A DNA stretch of 64,000 nucleotides, taken from assembly GCA_023443725.1 (NCBI GenBank), contig JAEZTF010000007.1:62001-126000 (forward strand). Direction: 5' to 3'. This stretch comes from Candidatus Parcubacteria bacterium (GTDB lineage Bacteria; Patescibacteriota; Microgenomatia; UBA12405). How positions within the stretch are numbered: the stretch's first letter is position 1; each line of letters starts with the position of its first letter. The notes beneath the pieces are model-generated. The model ran no database searches. It had not been told where the DNA came from and was given only the letters and a program-made list of their open reading frames with translations. Positions 44,745 through 52,704 of the stretch are shown here, piece by piece. The position numbers were made by a program, and so were the translations under genes.

Positions 44745-46682
44745 ATGAAAAGAATTACTAACCTAATAAAACTTTTTTTTCTTTTTCTCTTTCTTGCCAC
44801 TCCCCTAATTTTTACTTTTTTCAATTCTGAACTATTTGAACTTCCTAAAATGTATTTTGTTTATATGATAACTATCATAATAACCACTCTACATTTGACT
44901 AACTGGTCATTAGGAAAGGTTGCTTTATATAAAAAGACTTTTTTAAATATACCAATATTCTTATTTTTAATCAGTCAAATTATATCAACTTTTATATCTA
45001 TCGACCCTCATACTTCATTTTTTGGTTATTATTCTCGTTTAAATGGTGGTTTACTCCCACTAATATCCTTTATTACTCTATATTTTATTTTGCCTAATTA
45101 TAGTGACTCAAAGTTCAATAAAAAAATTATAAATACTGTTCTCCTTTCAGGCCTATTAGTCTCAATTTACGGCATAGCCCAACATTTTGGTGCTGATAAA
45201 AATCTTTGGGTTCAAGATGTTCAATCACGAGTCTTCTCGACTCTCGGCCAACCCAATTGGTTAGCTGCTTTTTTAGTTATTCTCATTCCTTTTTCTATTC
45301 ATAAGTTTCTAGAATCAAAAAATTTTATTCATAAGTCTTATTACTTACTACTTACTATTAGCTATTACCTAACTATTCTTTTTACTAAATCTAAATCTGG
45401 CATTATTGCCTGTGTTTCTTCTTTATTTATATATTTTATTTTTAAGTTATTTTCTGACATTAAAAATAAATTTTTATCCATAAATTTAAAATCATATTTT
45501 ATATTTTTTGTTTTAATAGTCCTATCTTTATTAATTTCCAATCCTATCAAAGATAAACTATTTCCTAAGAAATTTACTCCCACTACTACAGAGTTACAAA
45601 CTGAAAAACTGAACATAACTCCAAGTGAAGACATTCGTAAAATCGTTTGGCATGGAGCCTTTGACCTATGGAAACAATATCCAATATTTGGAACCGGTGT
45701 TGAAACATTTGCCTATTCATACTATTGGACCCGTCCAATTGAACATAACCTTACCTCAGAATGGGAGTTTCTTTATAACAAAGCCCACAACGAATATCTC
45801 AATTTCTTAGCTACTACTGGAATTGTTGGCATTATTGCTTACCTTTTTCTAATTATTACTATTCTTATCAAAACCTTCAGAGACAAACCAACTTTTTGTG
45901 CTATTTTAGCTTTACTAATCACCAATTTAGTCGGTTTTTCAGTAGTTACTACTTCTTTATTATTTTTTCTCCTACCAATTTTAGTCATCAACTACAAACC
46001 ATCAACCAAAGAGCTAAAACCAAAAAAATATTTGATTATTCCCATTTTATTAATATCTATCTATCTAATTTCTAAAAATATAAATTTCTACACCGCTGAT
46101 ATTTTCTACGCTAAATCAATTAGTTTTGATCAAAATTCAAATTATCAGACTTCATATAAATTAATCAGCCAAAGTTTAGATTTAAGACCAAACGAACCAG
46201 AATATTTAACTCAATCAGCCATTCTAGAATCAAAATTAAGTATTATTACTAAAGAAAATATTTATCAAGACAGTGCTATTAAACATATTGATCAAGCCAT
46301 TAAAATTTCTCCTGCCAATACTAGTATTTGGAAACAAAGAGCCCAAGTATTTTATTATTTATCCGCCATCGATAAACAATATTTTCAAGAATCAATCAAT
46401 TCACTTTTACAAGTTATTACTCTTGCTCCAACTGACGCTAAAAACTTTTTTACTATCGGACAATTTTTAGAATCAGCCAATTTAGTTGATCAATCTATTC
46501 CTTATTATCAAAAAGCCGTTGAATTAAAATCCAATTATGATCACGCTTATTTTGCCCTAGGTCAAATTTATTTTTCTCAAAAAAAATACGATCTAACTAA
46601 ACAAAATCTAGAATTAACTCTCAAATACGCCCCCACCAACACTGATGCACAAGAAATTTTAAAAAAAATTCCTATTAAATAA
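44745..46682 (+). CDS. O-antigen ligase-like membrane protein with TPR tail
   Basis: 645 residues. About eleven membrane segments to ~residue 440, with the Wzy_C blocks FSTLGQPNWLAAFLVIL (~165), LFTKSKSGIIA (~212) and DIRKIVWHGAFDLWKQYPIFGTGVETFAYSY (~296-326). The C-terminal ~200 residues are TPR repeats (for example PYYQKAVELKSNYDHAYFALGQIYFSQKKYD). Family members attach or polymerise glycans, and some glycosylate pilins. It overlaps def tail to tail by 8 bp and is divergent from mreB. Confidence 0.85.
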   Translation: MKRITNLIKLFFLFLFLATPLIFTFFNSELFELPKMYFVYMITIIITTLHLTNWSLGKVALYKKTFLNIPIFLFLISQIISTFISIDPHTSFFGYYSRLNGGLLPLISFITLYFILPNYSDSKFNKKIINTVLLSGLLVSIYGIAQHFGADKNLWVQDVQSRVFSTLGQPNWLAAFLVILIPFSIHKFLESKNFIHKSYYLLLTISYYLTILFTKSKSGIIACVSSLFIYFIFKLFSDIKNKFLSINLKSYFIFFVLIVLSLLISNPIKDKLFPKKFTPTTTELQTEKLNITPSEDIRKIVWHGAFDLWKQYPIFGTGVETFAYSYYWTRPIEHNLTSEWEFLYNKAHNEYLNFLATTGIVGIIAYLFLIITILIKTFRDKPTFCAILALLITNLVGFSVVTTSLLFFLLPILVINYKPSTKELKPKKYLIIPILLISIYLISKNINFYTADIFYAKSISFDQNSNYQTSYKLISQSLDLRPNEPEYLTQSAILESKLSIITKENIYQDSAIKHIDQAIKISPANTSIWKQRAQVFYYLSAIDKQYFQESINSLLQVITLAPTDAKNFFTIGQFLESANLVDQSIPYYQKAVELKSNYDHAYFALGQIYFSQKKYDLTKQNLELTLKYAPTNTDAQEILKKIPIK

Positions 46683-47229
46683 TTTTATCTACATTCCAAA
46701 CTTTCATCTTTCCGTCAACGCTTTTAAAAAACTTACCTTTATCCTCTTTTATATGATCAACAAACACAATTCCGTCTAAATGGTCTGATTCATGCTGCCA
46801 CACAATTGCCTTAAAACCCTCTAATTCTTCACTTTTTGAAACTAATTTTTTATCAATTAATTCTTGCCATTCTACTTTTATCTTTAACCATCTTTTGACA
46901 GTTCCCCAATAATTTGGAAAAGATAAACAACCCTCCAAAAAGTCTTCACTATTACCTTTCTCATCAACCATTACTGGAAAAGTTTTTTCACCAGAGGTCA
47001 ATTTTATTTTTGGATTTATAATCACTCTGATTTTTTTATTTTCATCTTTCACTCCAAAAAATCTTTTAGAAATTCCAATTTGAGGTGCGGCCAATCCTGC
47101 TCCATTTTCAGCTCCTTCTAATTCTTTTTTTAAAATTTCAATCTCTTTTATTAATTTATCATCAACCAATTCAATAGTCTTAGTTCTTTCTCTTAAAATT
47201 TTATTTGGATAAGTTAAAATTCTTTCCAT
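46675..47229 (-). CDS. def: Peptide deformylase
   Basis: Removes the N-formyl group from new proteins. 184 residues from the ATG at 47229, the M of MERILTYPNK; an in-frame ATG lies at 47244. All three motifs are visible: GAGLAAPQIG (GxGxAAxQ), EGCLSFP (EGCLS, metal Cys) and WQHESDHLDG (HExDH, metal His). A TGC-TAAAAT extended -10 ends 5 bp before the ATG. Divergent from fmt, the enzyme that adds the formyl group. Confidence 0.95.
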   Translation of the reverse strand: MERILTYPNKILRERTKTIELVDDKLIKEIEILKKELEGAENGAGLAAPQIGISKRFFGVKDENKKIRVIINPKIKLTSGEKTFPVMVDEKGNSEDFLEGCLSFPNYWGTVKRWLKIKVEWQELIDKKLVSKSEELEGFKAIVWQHESDHLDGIVFVDHIKEDKGKFFKSVDGKMKVWNVDKII

Positions 47230-47234
47230 GACAT

Positions 47235-47268
47235 ATTTTAGCAAACTACTAACTAGCTACGGTATAAT
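47235..47268. promoter_or_regulatory. Back-to-back def and fmt promoters
   Basis: On the minus strand TGCTAAAAT, with TAAAAT at 47240-47235, serves def; on the plus strand TATAAT at 47263-47268 serves fmt. The two -10 boxes are 22 bp apart and each lies within 5-12 bp of its start codon. Confidence 0.6.
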
Positions 47269-47280
47269 TCCATTATTATC

Positions 47281-48120
47281 ATGATCAATACTATTTTTTT
47301 TGGCTCATCAGAATATTCTGTTATTATTTTAGACCAACTTTTAAAGTTGTCTGATTTCAAAATCTCGGCTGTCGTCTCTAAAATTGACAAACCAGTTGGA
47401 CGTAAGCAAGAAATTACCCCTAATCCCATAGTTAAATTTGCCAAAGATAATAATCTATCTCTTTATCAAATTGAAGAATTTGATTTTAAAGTTAAATCAG
47501 AAATAAAAAATTTAAATCCCGACCTTGGTCTTTGTGTTGCTTTCGGTCCACCTTATTTTGATCAAGAGATGATAGATATCCCTAAATTCAAAATTGTTAA
47601 CATTCATCCTTCTCCGTTACCTAAATATCGCGGAGCTACTCCAGGCCCCTGGCAAATTATTAATGGAGAAACTAAGTCTAGTGTCACTTTTTTCCAAATT
47701 GATGTTTTACCTGATCACGGTCCAATCATCGCTCAAATTCCTTTTGATATTTCCTCAACCGAAACATCAACCACCTTCTATAAAAAAGCTTTCAATCTAG
47801 CCTGTAAACATTTAGACACAATTTTGAAAAATTATATTTCTTCTCCAGATAATCTCATTATTCAGAATCACTCAGAAAAAACCTACTTCCCAAAATTTAC
47901 CAAAGAAACTGCTCAAATTGATTGGTCCTGGTCTCAAGATAAAATTGATCGCTTCGTTCGTGCCCTTTATCCTTGGCCCACAGCCTGGACTTATATTACT
48001 GACCAAAAAGGTCATCTATTAAAAATGAAAATGTATCCAGAAAATCTTGTTCAAATTGAAGGCAAAAAAATTACTAAATGGTCAGAAATTTCTTCTTACT
48101 ATACTATAAAAAAATCCTAA
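47281..48120 (+). CDS. fmt: Methionyl-tRNA formyltransferase
   Basis: Formylates the initiator Met-tRNA. 279 residues, about 30 shorter than E. coli. FFGSSEYSVIILDQLL starts the formyltransferase domain; NIHPSPLPKYRGATPGPWQ (~103-121) has the catalytic Asn and His; DVLPDHGPIIAQ the Asp. A short C-terminal tRNA-binding domain follows (WSQDKIDRFVRALYPWPTAW). Divergent from def. Confidence 0.95.
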   Translation: MINTIFFGSSEYSVIILDQLLKLSDFKISAVVSKIDKPVGRKQEITPNPIVKFAKDNNLSLYQIEEFDFKVKSEIKNLNPDLGLCVAFGPPYFDQEMIDIPKFKIVNIHPSPLPKYRGATPGPWQIINGETKSSVTFFQIDVLPDHGPIIAQIPFDISSTETSTTFYKKAFNLACKHLDTILKNYISSPDNLIIQNHSEKTYFPKFTKETAQIDWSWSQDKIDRFVRALYPWPTAWTYITDQKGHLLKMKMYPENLVQIEGKKITKWSEISSYYTIKKS

Positions 48121-48490
48121 AATTAGGCAAACAATCACTTTCAAACTTATAGTAAAATTTTAATTTTATATTTTTTGAATTTTGTTTTTATCCTATTTTA
48201 TGGCTTTATTTAAACATCATTTTTAAATTTAATGGATGTTTTCATTAATTATGGAATAAGTTTTTTCTGCTACCTTAGGCATTTTTTTTAGTTTTATTTT
48301 TTCTATTTTTTTGAAGAAATATTTTTTATCAATTTAAAATTTTCGATAAAATAGGCATTTTCAATAAAAAATTTTTCAAAAAATTATTCAAATTTAGTTT
48401 ATTAAAATTTAAAAAATACCATAAAACAGGCATTTCATTTTTTGACAAAGAAAATCAAAATCTTTTTAATTAATTAAAGGAGGTAAAAAT
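48121..48490. other. AT-rich gene-free interval
   Basis: 370 bases between fmt and the Lys-rich small gene, without an open frame. It has a 7-bp AAACATC/GATGTTT hairpin near 48214-48245, an AGGCATTT block seen three times about 75 bp apart (near 48278, 48352 and 48428), and TTGACA at 48442-48447 with TTTAAT 17 bp later. That promoter would put the transcript start almost on the ribosome site, so the true promoter may lie further upstream. Confidence 0.4.
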
Positions 48491-48610
48491 ATGCCAGTCA
48501 AAAAGAAAGTCGTTAAAAAAGCTGTAAAAAAACCAGCTAAGAAAGTCGTTAAAAAAGCTACCAAAAAAGTAGCTAAGAAAAAAGTCGCCAAAAAAACTAA
48601 AAAGAAATAA
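48491..48610 (+). CDS. Lys-rich histone H1-like small protein
   Basis: 39 residues, more than half lysine, built from KKVAKK/KKAxKK repeats between MPVKKK and KKTKKK. This matches the C-terminal tail of histone H1-like bacterial proteins, so it probably binds DNA or RNA non-specifically. A near-perfect Shine-Dalgarno (AAAGGAGGT) precedes the ATG and a terminator follows, arguing for real and strong expression. Confidence 0.7.
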   Translation: MPVKKKVVKKAVKKPAKKVVKKATKKVAKKKVAKKTKKK

Positions 48611-48627
48611 AATTATGTTTCGCCAAT

Positions 48628-48661
48628 AAAAACGGTACTTATTTATTAAGTGCCGTTTTTT
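48628..48661. terminator. Terminator after the Lys-rich gene
   Basis: ACGGTACTTA pairs with TAAGTGCCGT (10 bp, one G-T) and is followed by a T run. It reaches into the 3' end of rpmB on the other strand, so the hairpin doubles as coding DNA. Confidence 0.75.
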
Positions 48662-48848
48662 GTTCTCCAGCCTCTTTTTTAATTCTTTTCAAACACTTGG
48701 TACAGAAACTACCACTAATTTTTTCTTCACCCACACTCATAGTAACTTTTTGAATGTTAGCTTTATAAGTTCTTGGTGTTCTATTTTGGGCATGAGATCG
48801 GTTTTTACCGATACCTGTTTTTTTGCCACATAAACTACATGTTCTCAT
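48639..48848 (-). CDS. rpmB: 50S ribosomal protein L28
   Basis: 69 residues from the ATG at 48848 (MRTCSLCGKKTGIG); a TTG at 48866 would add six residues with no family counterpart. CSLC (residues 4-7) and CTKC (~51-54) form a zinc-binding pair found in many L28. SHAQNRTPRTYKANIQ is the conserved rRNA-contacting block. Divergent from the M50 protease gene. Confidence 0.92.
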   Translation of the reverse strand: MRTCSLCGKKTGIGKNRSHAQNRTPRTYKANIQKVTMSVGEEKISGSFCTKCLKRIKKEAGEQKTALNK

Positions 48849-48886
48849 AGTAAGGTATAATAACAAAACAAATCCATTTTTTAAAC

Positions 48887-49513
48887 ATGTTAAATATAAT
48901 TTCCTTTTTAATTTTAATTCTAGCTATTACCATTCATGAATTTTCTCATGGATTTGTGGCTGATAAATTAGGCGATCCAACTCCTCGATCATTCGGACGG
49001 TTAACTTTAAATCCATTAGCTCACGCTGATCTTGTTGGGACAATTCTATTACCTCTTTTTAGTGCCCTAACTGGAATTCCCACTATTGGATGGGCTAAAC
49101 CAGTTCCAATTGATCCTTTTAATTTTCAACATCCCAAAAGAGATATTATTTTAACTTCTTTAGCTGGCCCTGTTAGTAACTTTACTATTGCTATATTTGT
49201 TTCCATACTTTGTAATATATTTCACACATATAATGTGTATGCCTATGTTTTTGTTTTGATCAACCTTTCTTTGGCCATATTTAATTTAATTCCCATTCCC
49301 CCGCTAGATGGATCAAAAATATTTCTCAACCTTCTTTCCAACGAATCTAGTCAAAAATGGGAAGAGGCTTTTGATAAATATGGATTTATTATTTTAATTA
49401 TCGTTGTTTTCCTTCCATTAGGACCATCAGGTAAACCAATCCTTACTTCAATTATTTCTCCAATAGTTAATCTTATTTTTTCTTTACTTCTACCCTCTTT
49501 TTCAGGTCTTTAA
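48887..49513 (+). CDS. Site-2 protease family protein (M50)
   Basis: 208 residues, membrane-embedded zinc protease without a PDZ domain. TIHEFSHGFVADKLGD (~15-30) holds the HExxH site, NPLAHADLVGT the following helix, and NLIPIPPLDGSKI (~137-149) the third metal ligand. This is the short YwhC-like group. Substrate unknown. Its 3' end overlaps the convergent DUF1858 gene by 41 bp. Confidence 0.88.
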   Translation: MLNIISFLILILAITIHEFSHGFVADKLGDPTPRSFGRLTLNPLAHADLVGTILLPLFSALTGIPTIGWAKPVPIDPFNFQHPKRDIILTSLAGPVSNFTIAIFVSILCNIFHTYNVYAYVFVLINLSLAIFNLIPIPPLDGSKIFLNLLSNESSQKWEEAFDKYGFIILIIVVFLPLGPSGKPILTSIISPIVNLIFSLLLPSFSGL

Positions 49514-49706
49514 CTAGTTTTTCAATTTCTTTTGATTCCATTCCGTGAACTGTTGCTCCTTCTTCTAAAGTTTCCATTCCCGCTGCCATACAACCAATAC
49601 AATGAAAACCATATTTCTCTACCAATACACTAGCTAAATCGGGATAATTTTCTACTAAATCGCCAATTAAAATATCTTTATTTATTTCTATTTTTTGTTT
49701 TGTCAT
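49473..49706 (-). CDS. DUF1858 protein
   Basis: 77 residues. INKDILIGDLVENYPDLASVLVEKYGFHCIGCMAAGMETLEEGA is the full DUF1858 pattern with a C-x2-C pair (residues ~36-39), thought to be redox or metal linked. A TATAAT (49719-49714) ends 7 bp before the ATG, so the mRNA should be leaderless. Confidence 0.85.
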   Translation of the reverse strand: MTKQKIEINKDILIGDLVENYPDLASVLVEKYGFHCIGCMAAGMETLEEGATVHGMESKEIEKLVKDLKKRVEVKKK

Positions 49707-49786
49707 AAGAATTATTATACCTTAATTTAAAATTTGGTAATTAACGCATTAACCCCGCAAATATTTAAACAACTTTTATATTTTTA

Positions 49787-49815
49787 CTGACAAAAATTTT
49801 TAATATTGTTAGACT
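49787..49815 (+). promoter_or_regulatory. Promoter of the candidate ncRNA
   Basis: CTGACA (49787-49792), 17-bp spacer, TAGACT (49810-49815). Predicted start near 49821-49823. Confidence 0.5.
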
Positions 49816-49820
49816 TAATT

Positions 49821-49982
49821 GTCCTATCAAAAGCTCACTCTTTAAGAAGGTGTTTTTTCTAACTAAACTTCTTTAAAGGAAGATTTGTGCTTATTCGGAT
49901 TAGTCTTAGTAAGCCGATTTTCCCCCACGTTTATTTAGCGTGGAAAAGCCGCTTAAAGAACACTTTTGGTGGGACTCTTTTT
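49821..49982 (+). ncRNA. Candidate structured ncRNA, 6S-like rod
   Basis: About 160 bases with no open frame, clearly more G+C-rich than the spacer around it. Helices I can draw: a closing stem AGCTCAC (49832-49838) with GTGGGACT (49969-49976, one bulged A), GTGTTTTTT (49850-49858) with AAAGAACAC (49955-49963), and an apical arm AAGCCGATTTTCC/GGAAAAGCCGCTT capped by CCACG/CGTGG (49911-49954). CTCTTTTT ends it. A long one-sided internal region lies at 49859-49910. The closing stem plus large bulge recalls 6S RNA, but no conserved 6S sequence is identified. Confidence 0.45.
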
Positions 49983-51102
49983 AAGGCAAATTTAACATTT
50001 CTTTAATAATTGTTTCACTTGCATTTGGTTTAGCTAGCTTTTTTAAATTTCTTTTCATCTCTTTAAGTTTATTTGGATCTTTCAATACTTTATTAACAAT
50101 TTTTCCAATTTCCTTTATATCTTTAATATAAATTCCTGCTTTAGCTTTTGTTAAGTAATCAGTATTACCATCCTCTTGTCCTGGAGTTGGTCTGACGATT
50201 AACATTGGCAAACCTAATGTAATTGCTTCGGTTGTTGTTAAACCTCCTGCTTTAGATATTAATAAATCTGCTGCTTTCATGTATTCATCAATATTATCGA
50301 CAAAACCAACTACTTTACCTTCAAAACCAAAAGTATTAAATTTCAATTTCAAATTATCTTGTCTCTCTTTATTTTTTCCTGCTATTACAACTAATTGAAA
50401 AAATTTTTTGTATGGAGATAATGATTTTAAAATCTTTACAAACGGTCCAACAGCATCTCCTCCGCCCATCATTAACAACGTTGGTTTTACTAAATCTAAA
50501 TCAAGTTTTTTTCTTAATTTATTTTTATTAAATGGTTTTAAAAAGACATCTCTTACCGGAATACCAGAAACACATATATTTTCTTTTTTAAAACCAATTT
50601 TTTTTAATTCTTTAATCACCTGATCACAAGCCACAAAAATTCGATTGTTTTTAGGATAAACCCACATCGAATGAGATGTATAGTCGGTAATTACTACTCC
50701 ATTATTAATCGGCATCTCTTTATACATCCAAGAGACTATCATTGCCGGCAAATAATGGGTTGAAATAATTATATCTGGTTTATATTCTTCTATTAATTTT
50801 CGATATTTTTTGAAATCTAATTTTAAATAATTATCTAAATTTTTAAACCATTTATTTGAATTAAATTTGCCGCTCTCATAGGTAAATTTAGTAATCAAAG
50901 GGGTATATTTCACCATTAGATACCAGATCTTTTCTATTAATTTACTTAATTCAGGACTAACATAATCTAAAAAATTAACATGATCAACCTTTAAACCAAA
51001 TTTTTTAGATGCTACTTGAGTTAAAGATTCAGCCGCCCTTACATGTCCAGCACCAACTACTGCCGACAAAATTAATAATCTCTTTTTTTTATTTAAACTC
51101 AT
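49981..51102 (-). CDS. GT28 glycolipid glycosyltransferase (MGDG synthase-like)
   Basis: 373 residues. The MGDG-synthase-type N-terminus (LSAVVGAGHVRAAESL) binds the lipid acceptor; the C-terminal half has the GT28 donor site (MGGGDAVG, SKAGGLTTTEAITLGLPMLIVRPTPGQEDGNTDYL). Such enzymes add glucose or galactose to diacylglycerol at the inner membrane face. Paralogue and partner of the gene immediately upstream (14-bp overlap). Confidence 0.85.
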   Translation of the reverse strand: MSLNKKKRLLILSAVVGAGHVRAAESLTQVASKKFGLKVDHVNFLDYVSPELSKLIEKIWYLMVKYTPLITKFTYESGKFNSNKWFKNLDNYLKLDFKKYRKLIEEYKPDIIISTHYLPAMIVSWMYKEMPINNGVVITDYTSHSMWVYPKNNRIFVACDQVIKELKKIGFKKENICVSGIPVRDVFLKPFNKNKLRKKLDLDLVKPTLLMMGGGDAVGPFVKILKSLSPYKKFFQLVVIAGKNKERQDNLKLKFNTFGFEGKVVGFVDNIDEYMKAADLLISKAGGLTTTEAITLGLPMLIVRPTPGQEDGNTDYLTKAKAGIYIKDIKEIGKIVNKVLKDPNKLKEMKRNLKKLAKPNASETIIKEMLNLP

Positions 51103-52237
51103 CTTTAATTCTTCTTAAGATTAAAGGTAAACTTTTTTTATTTAAATCCCCTTCTTTTATTATCTCTTTTTTAAATTTATTTTCAAAATATTTTGGTTTT
51201 TCTAAATATTCAATTAAAAAATCAGAAATCTCTCCATTTCTCTCTTTAATCCATCCCAACTTTTTCTTTTTTATCAAATCAATATTACCATCTTCTTGAC
51301 CTCCAATATGAGTCATAGCTACAAATGGTTTTTTACAAGCTACACAATCAAATAAAAAATTTGGACCAGCTTTTCCAAATACTATATCTGCTGCTGCCAA
51401 AACTTCAGCCATGTTATCAATCCAACCCAAATGCTTAATTTGAATCTGTTTATCCTTTTTAACTGTTTTTAAAATTTTAATAAATTGTTCTACTAATTTA
51501 AAAGCTAACTTATCAGTACCCGTATTAATAATCAAACCAACTTTTTTCTTAACTATTAATAACGATGGTAATAATTTATAAAGTGAATTAGTTCCCAAAC
51601 TACCACCTCCAACAAAAACTATTGGTCTATTATCCTTAAAACCAAGTTTTTCTCTAGATTTTTGGTAATCAAATTTTTGATACATTTCATTTCTAGTCCA
51701 CCAACCAGTCACAAAAACTTTTTTAGCATCTACTCCATTTTTAATTGCTTCTTTTTTACCTATTTGGTCATAAACAATATTTAAATCCGCTTCTGGTACA
51801 AACGATATTGGATTAATTGTCCATGGATCTGCCGCCACTGTCCACAATTTAAAATTTCTTCCTTTTTTCTTTTTCCACCAAACCAAAGAGTGACTATGTA
51901 AAAAATAAGTTGAAATAATTAAATCTGGTTTTATTTGACTAATTTTCTCTTCTAAGTTTTTTGAATTTAAAATAGCTACTTCTTTCAAAATATCTTGGGC
52001 TATTTTCAAACCAGAAATTTTATGAAAAATTTTATTTGTACCAGGAACATATCTATAAGCAAAAGTGTAAAATTCATTCATTGACATTGTTTCCGCCTTA
52101 ATCTCGGCCAATTCCACAAAATATTTACTACTATCTATCTCTTTTTTCAGAAAATTAAAAATCGCTCTAGCAATTGATCTATGACCCCATGGCATGTCAT
52201 CAGTCAAGACCAAAATTTTTTTCTTTATTTCAGACAT
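51089..52237 (-). CDS. GT28-like glycosyltransferase, paralogue
   Basis: 382 residues, same overall layout: TDDMPWGHRSIARAIFNFL at the N-terminus, VGGGSLGTNSLYK and FGKAGPNFLFDCVACKKPFVAMTHIGGQEDGNIDL in the donor domain. The glycine-His loop is altered (WGHRS instead of AGHxxAA) and the donor motif has PNFLFD, so its specificity probably differs from the downstream copy. TAGAAT (52249-52244) ends 6 bp before the ATG. Confidence 0.75.
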   Translation of the reverse strand: MSEIKKKILVLTDDMPWGHRSIARAIFNFLKKEIDSSKYFVELAEIKAETMSMNEFYTFAYRYVPGTNKIFHKISGLKIAQDILKEVAILNSKNLEEKISQIKPDLIISTYFLHSHSLVWWKKKKGRNFKLWTVAADPWTINPISFVPEADLNIVYDQIGKKEAIKNGVDAKKVFVTGWWTRNEMYQKFDYQKSREKLGFKDNRPIVFVGGGSLGTNSLYKLLPSLLIVKKKVGLIINTGTDKLAFKLVEQFIKILKTVKKDKQIQIKHLGWIDNMAEVLAAADIVFGKAGPNFLFDCVACKKPFVAMTHIGGQEDGNIDLIKKKKLGWIKERNGEISDFLIEYLEKPKYFENKFKKEIIKEGDLNKKSLPLILRRIKDEFK

Positions 52238-52272
52238 CTTTATATTCTACCTCAAAAAGTCTAAACAATTGT

Positions 52273-52278
52273 TATAAT
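52273..52278 (+). promoter_or_regulatory. -10 box of the tRNA cluster
   Basis: TATAAT ends 8 bp before the first tRNA base, placing the transcript start at or just before the tRNA. No -35 match is evident. Confidence 0.55.
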
Positions 52279-52286
52279 ATGGCTAC

Positions 52287-52358
52287 GCCTGAGTAGCTCA
52301 GTGGTAGAGCAGCTGTTTTGTAAACAGCAGGTCGTCAGTCCAAATCTGACCTCAGGCT
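52287..52358 (+). tRNA. tRNA-Thr (TGT)
   Basis: Complete cloverleaf: acceptor GCCTGAG/CTCAGGC, D stem GCTC/GAGC, anticodon stem GCTGT/ACAGC with loop TTTGTAA, T stem GTCAG/CTGAC. The CCA end is not encoded. Confidence 0.95.
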
Positions 52359-52400
52359 CATATATTTAAAAACTTTTGGTACAATATCAAAGTACAATGT

Positions 52401-52473
52401 GCCCGGATAGCTCAGTTGGTAGAGCATCCCCTTGGTAAGGGGAAGGTCTTGGATTCGAGTTCCAATCCGGGCT
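52401..52473 (+). tRNA. tRNA-Thr (GGT)
   Basis: Acceptor GCCCGGA/TCCGGGC, anticodon stem TCCCC/GGGGA with loop TTGGTAA, T stem TTGGA/TCCAA with TTCGAGT loop. CCA not encoded. Second Thr isoacceptor 42 bp after the first. Confidence 0.95.
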
Positions 52474-52517
52474 CACTTAAAGTTAGGAGGGCATTGCCCA
52501 TCCGAAGCTTTAGCGTA

Positions 52518-52601
52518 GGAGGGTTGGCCGAGTGGTTTATGGCGCCAGTTTTGAAAACTGGTGGGCGAAAGTCCGCATGGGTTCGAATCCTATACCCTCC
52601 G
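52518..52601 (+). tRNA. tRNA-Ser (TGA)
   Basis: Class II tRNA: acceptor GGAGGGT/ACCCTCC, anticodon stem CCAGT/ACTGG with loop TTTGAAA, long variable arm around TGGGCGAAAGTCCGCA, T loop TTCGAAT. CCA not encoded. Confidence 0.95.
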
Positions 52602-52673
52602 CAGCGTAATAAATCGTAAAACGATTTAAACGCTGCTGAAACGTTTAAATTTCTTAAAAGAAATTTATTACGT
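52601..52673 (+). repeat. Paired hairpins with an alternative single fold
   Basis: Fold A is two hairpins: 52601-52617 with 52621-52636, and 52642-52655 with 52658-52672. Fold B uses the same strands differently: CGTAATAAAT (52605-52614) pairs perfectly with ATTTATTACG (52663-52672) and ATTTAAACG (52624-52632) with CGTTTAAAT (52642-52650). It begins at the 3' base of tRNA-Ser and ends ~30 bp before the next gene. Confidence 0.65.
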
Positions 52674-52704
52674 CTCGCTCAAAAATTGTTGGTATCATTA
52701 ATTA

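Noticed and set aside
48849..48866. TTG start for rpmB
   Set aside because: L28 normally begins with the equivalent of MRTCSLCGK; the six extra residues have no counterpart.
52416..52619. Open frame of 67 codons across the tRNA cluster
   Set aside because: It covers tRNA-Thr and tRNA-Ser sequences and has no protein-like features.
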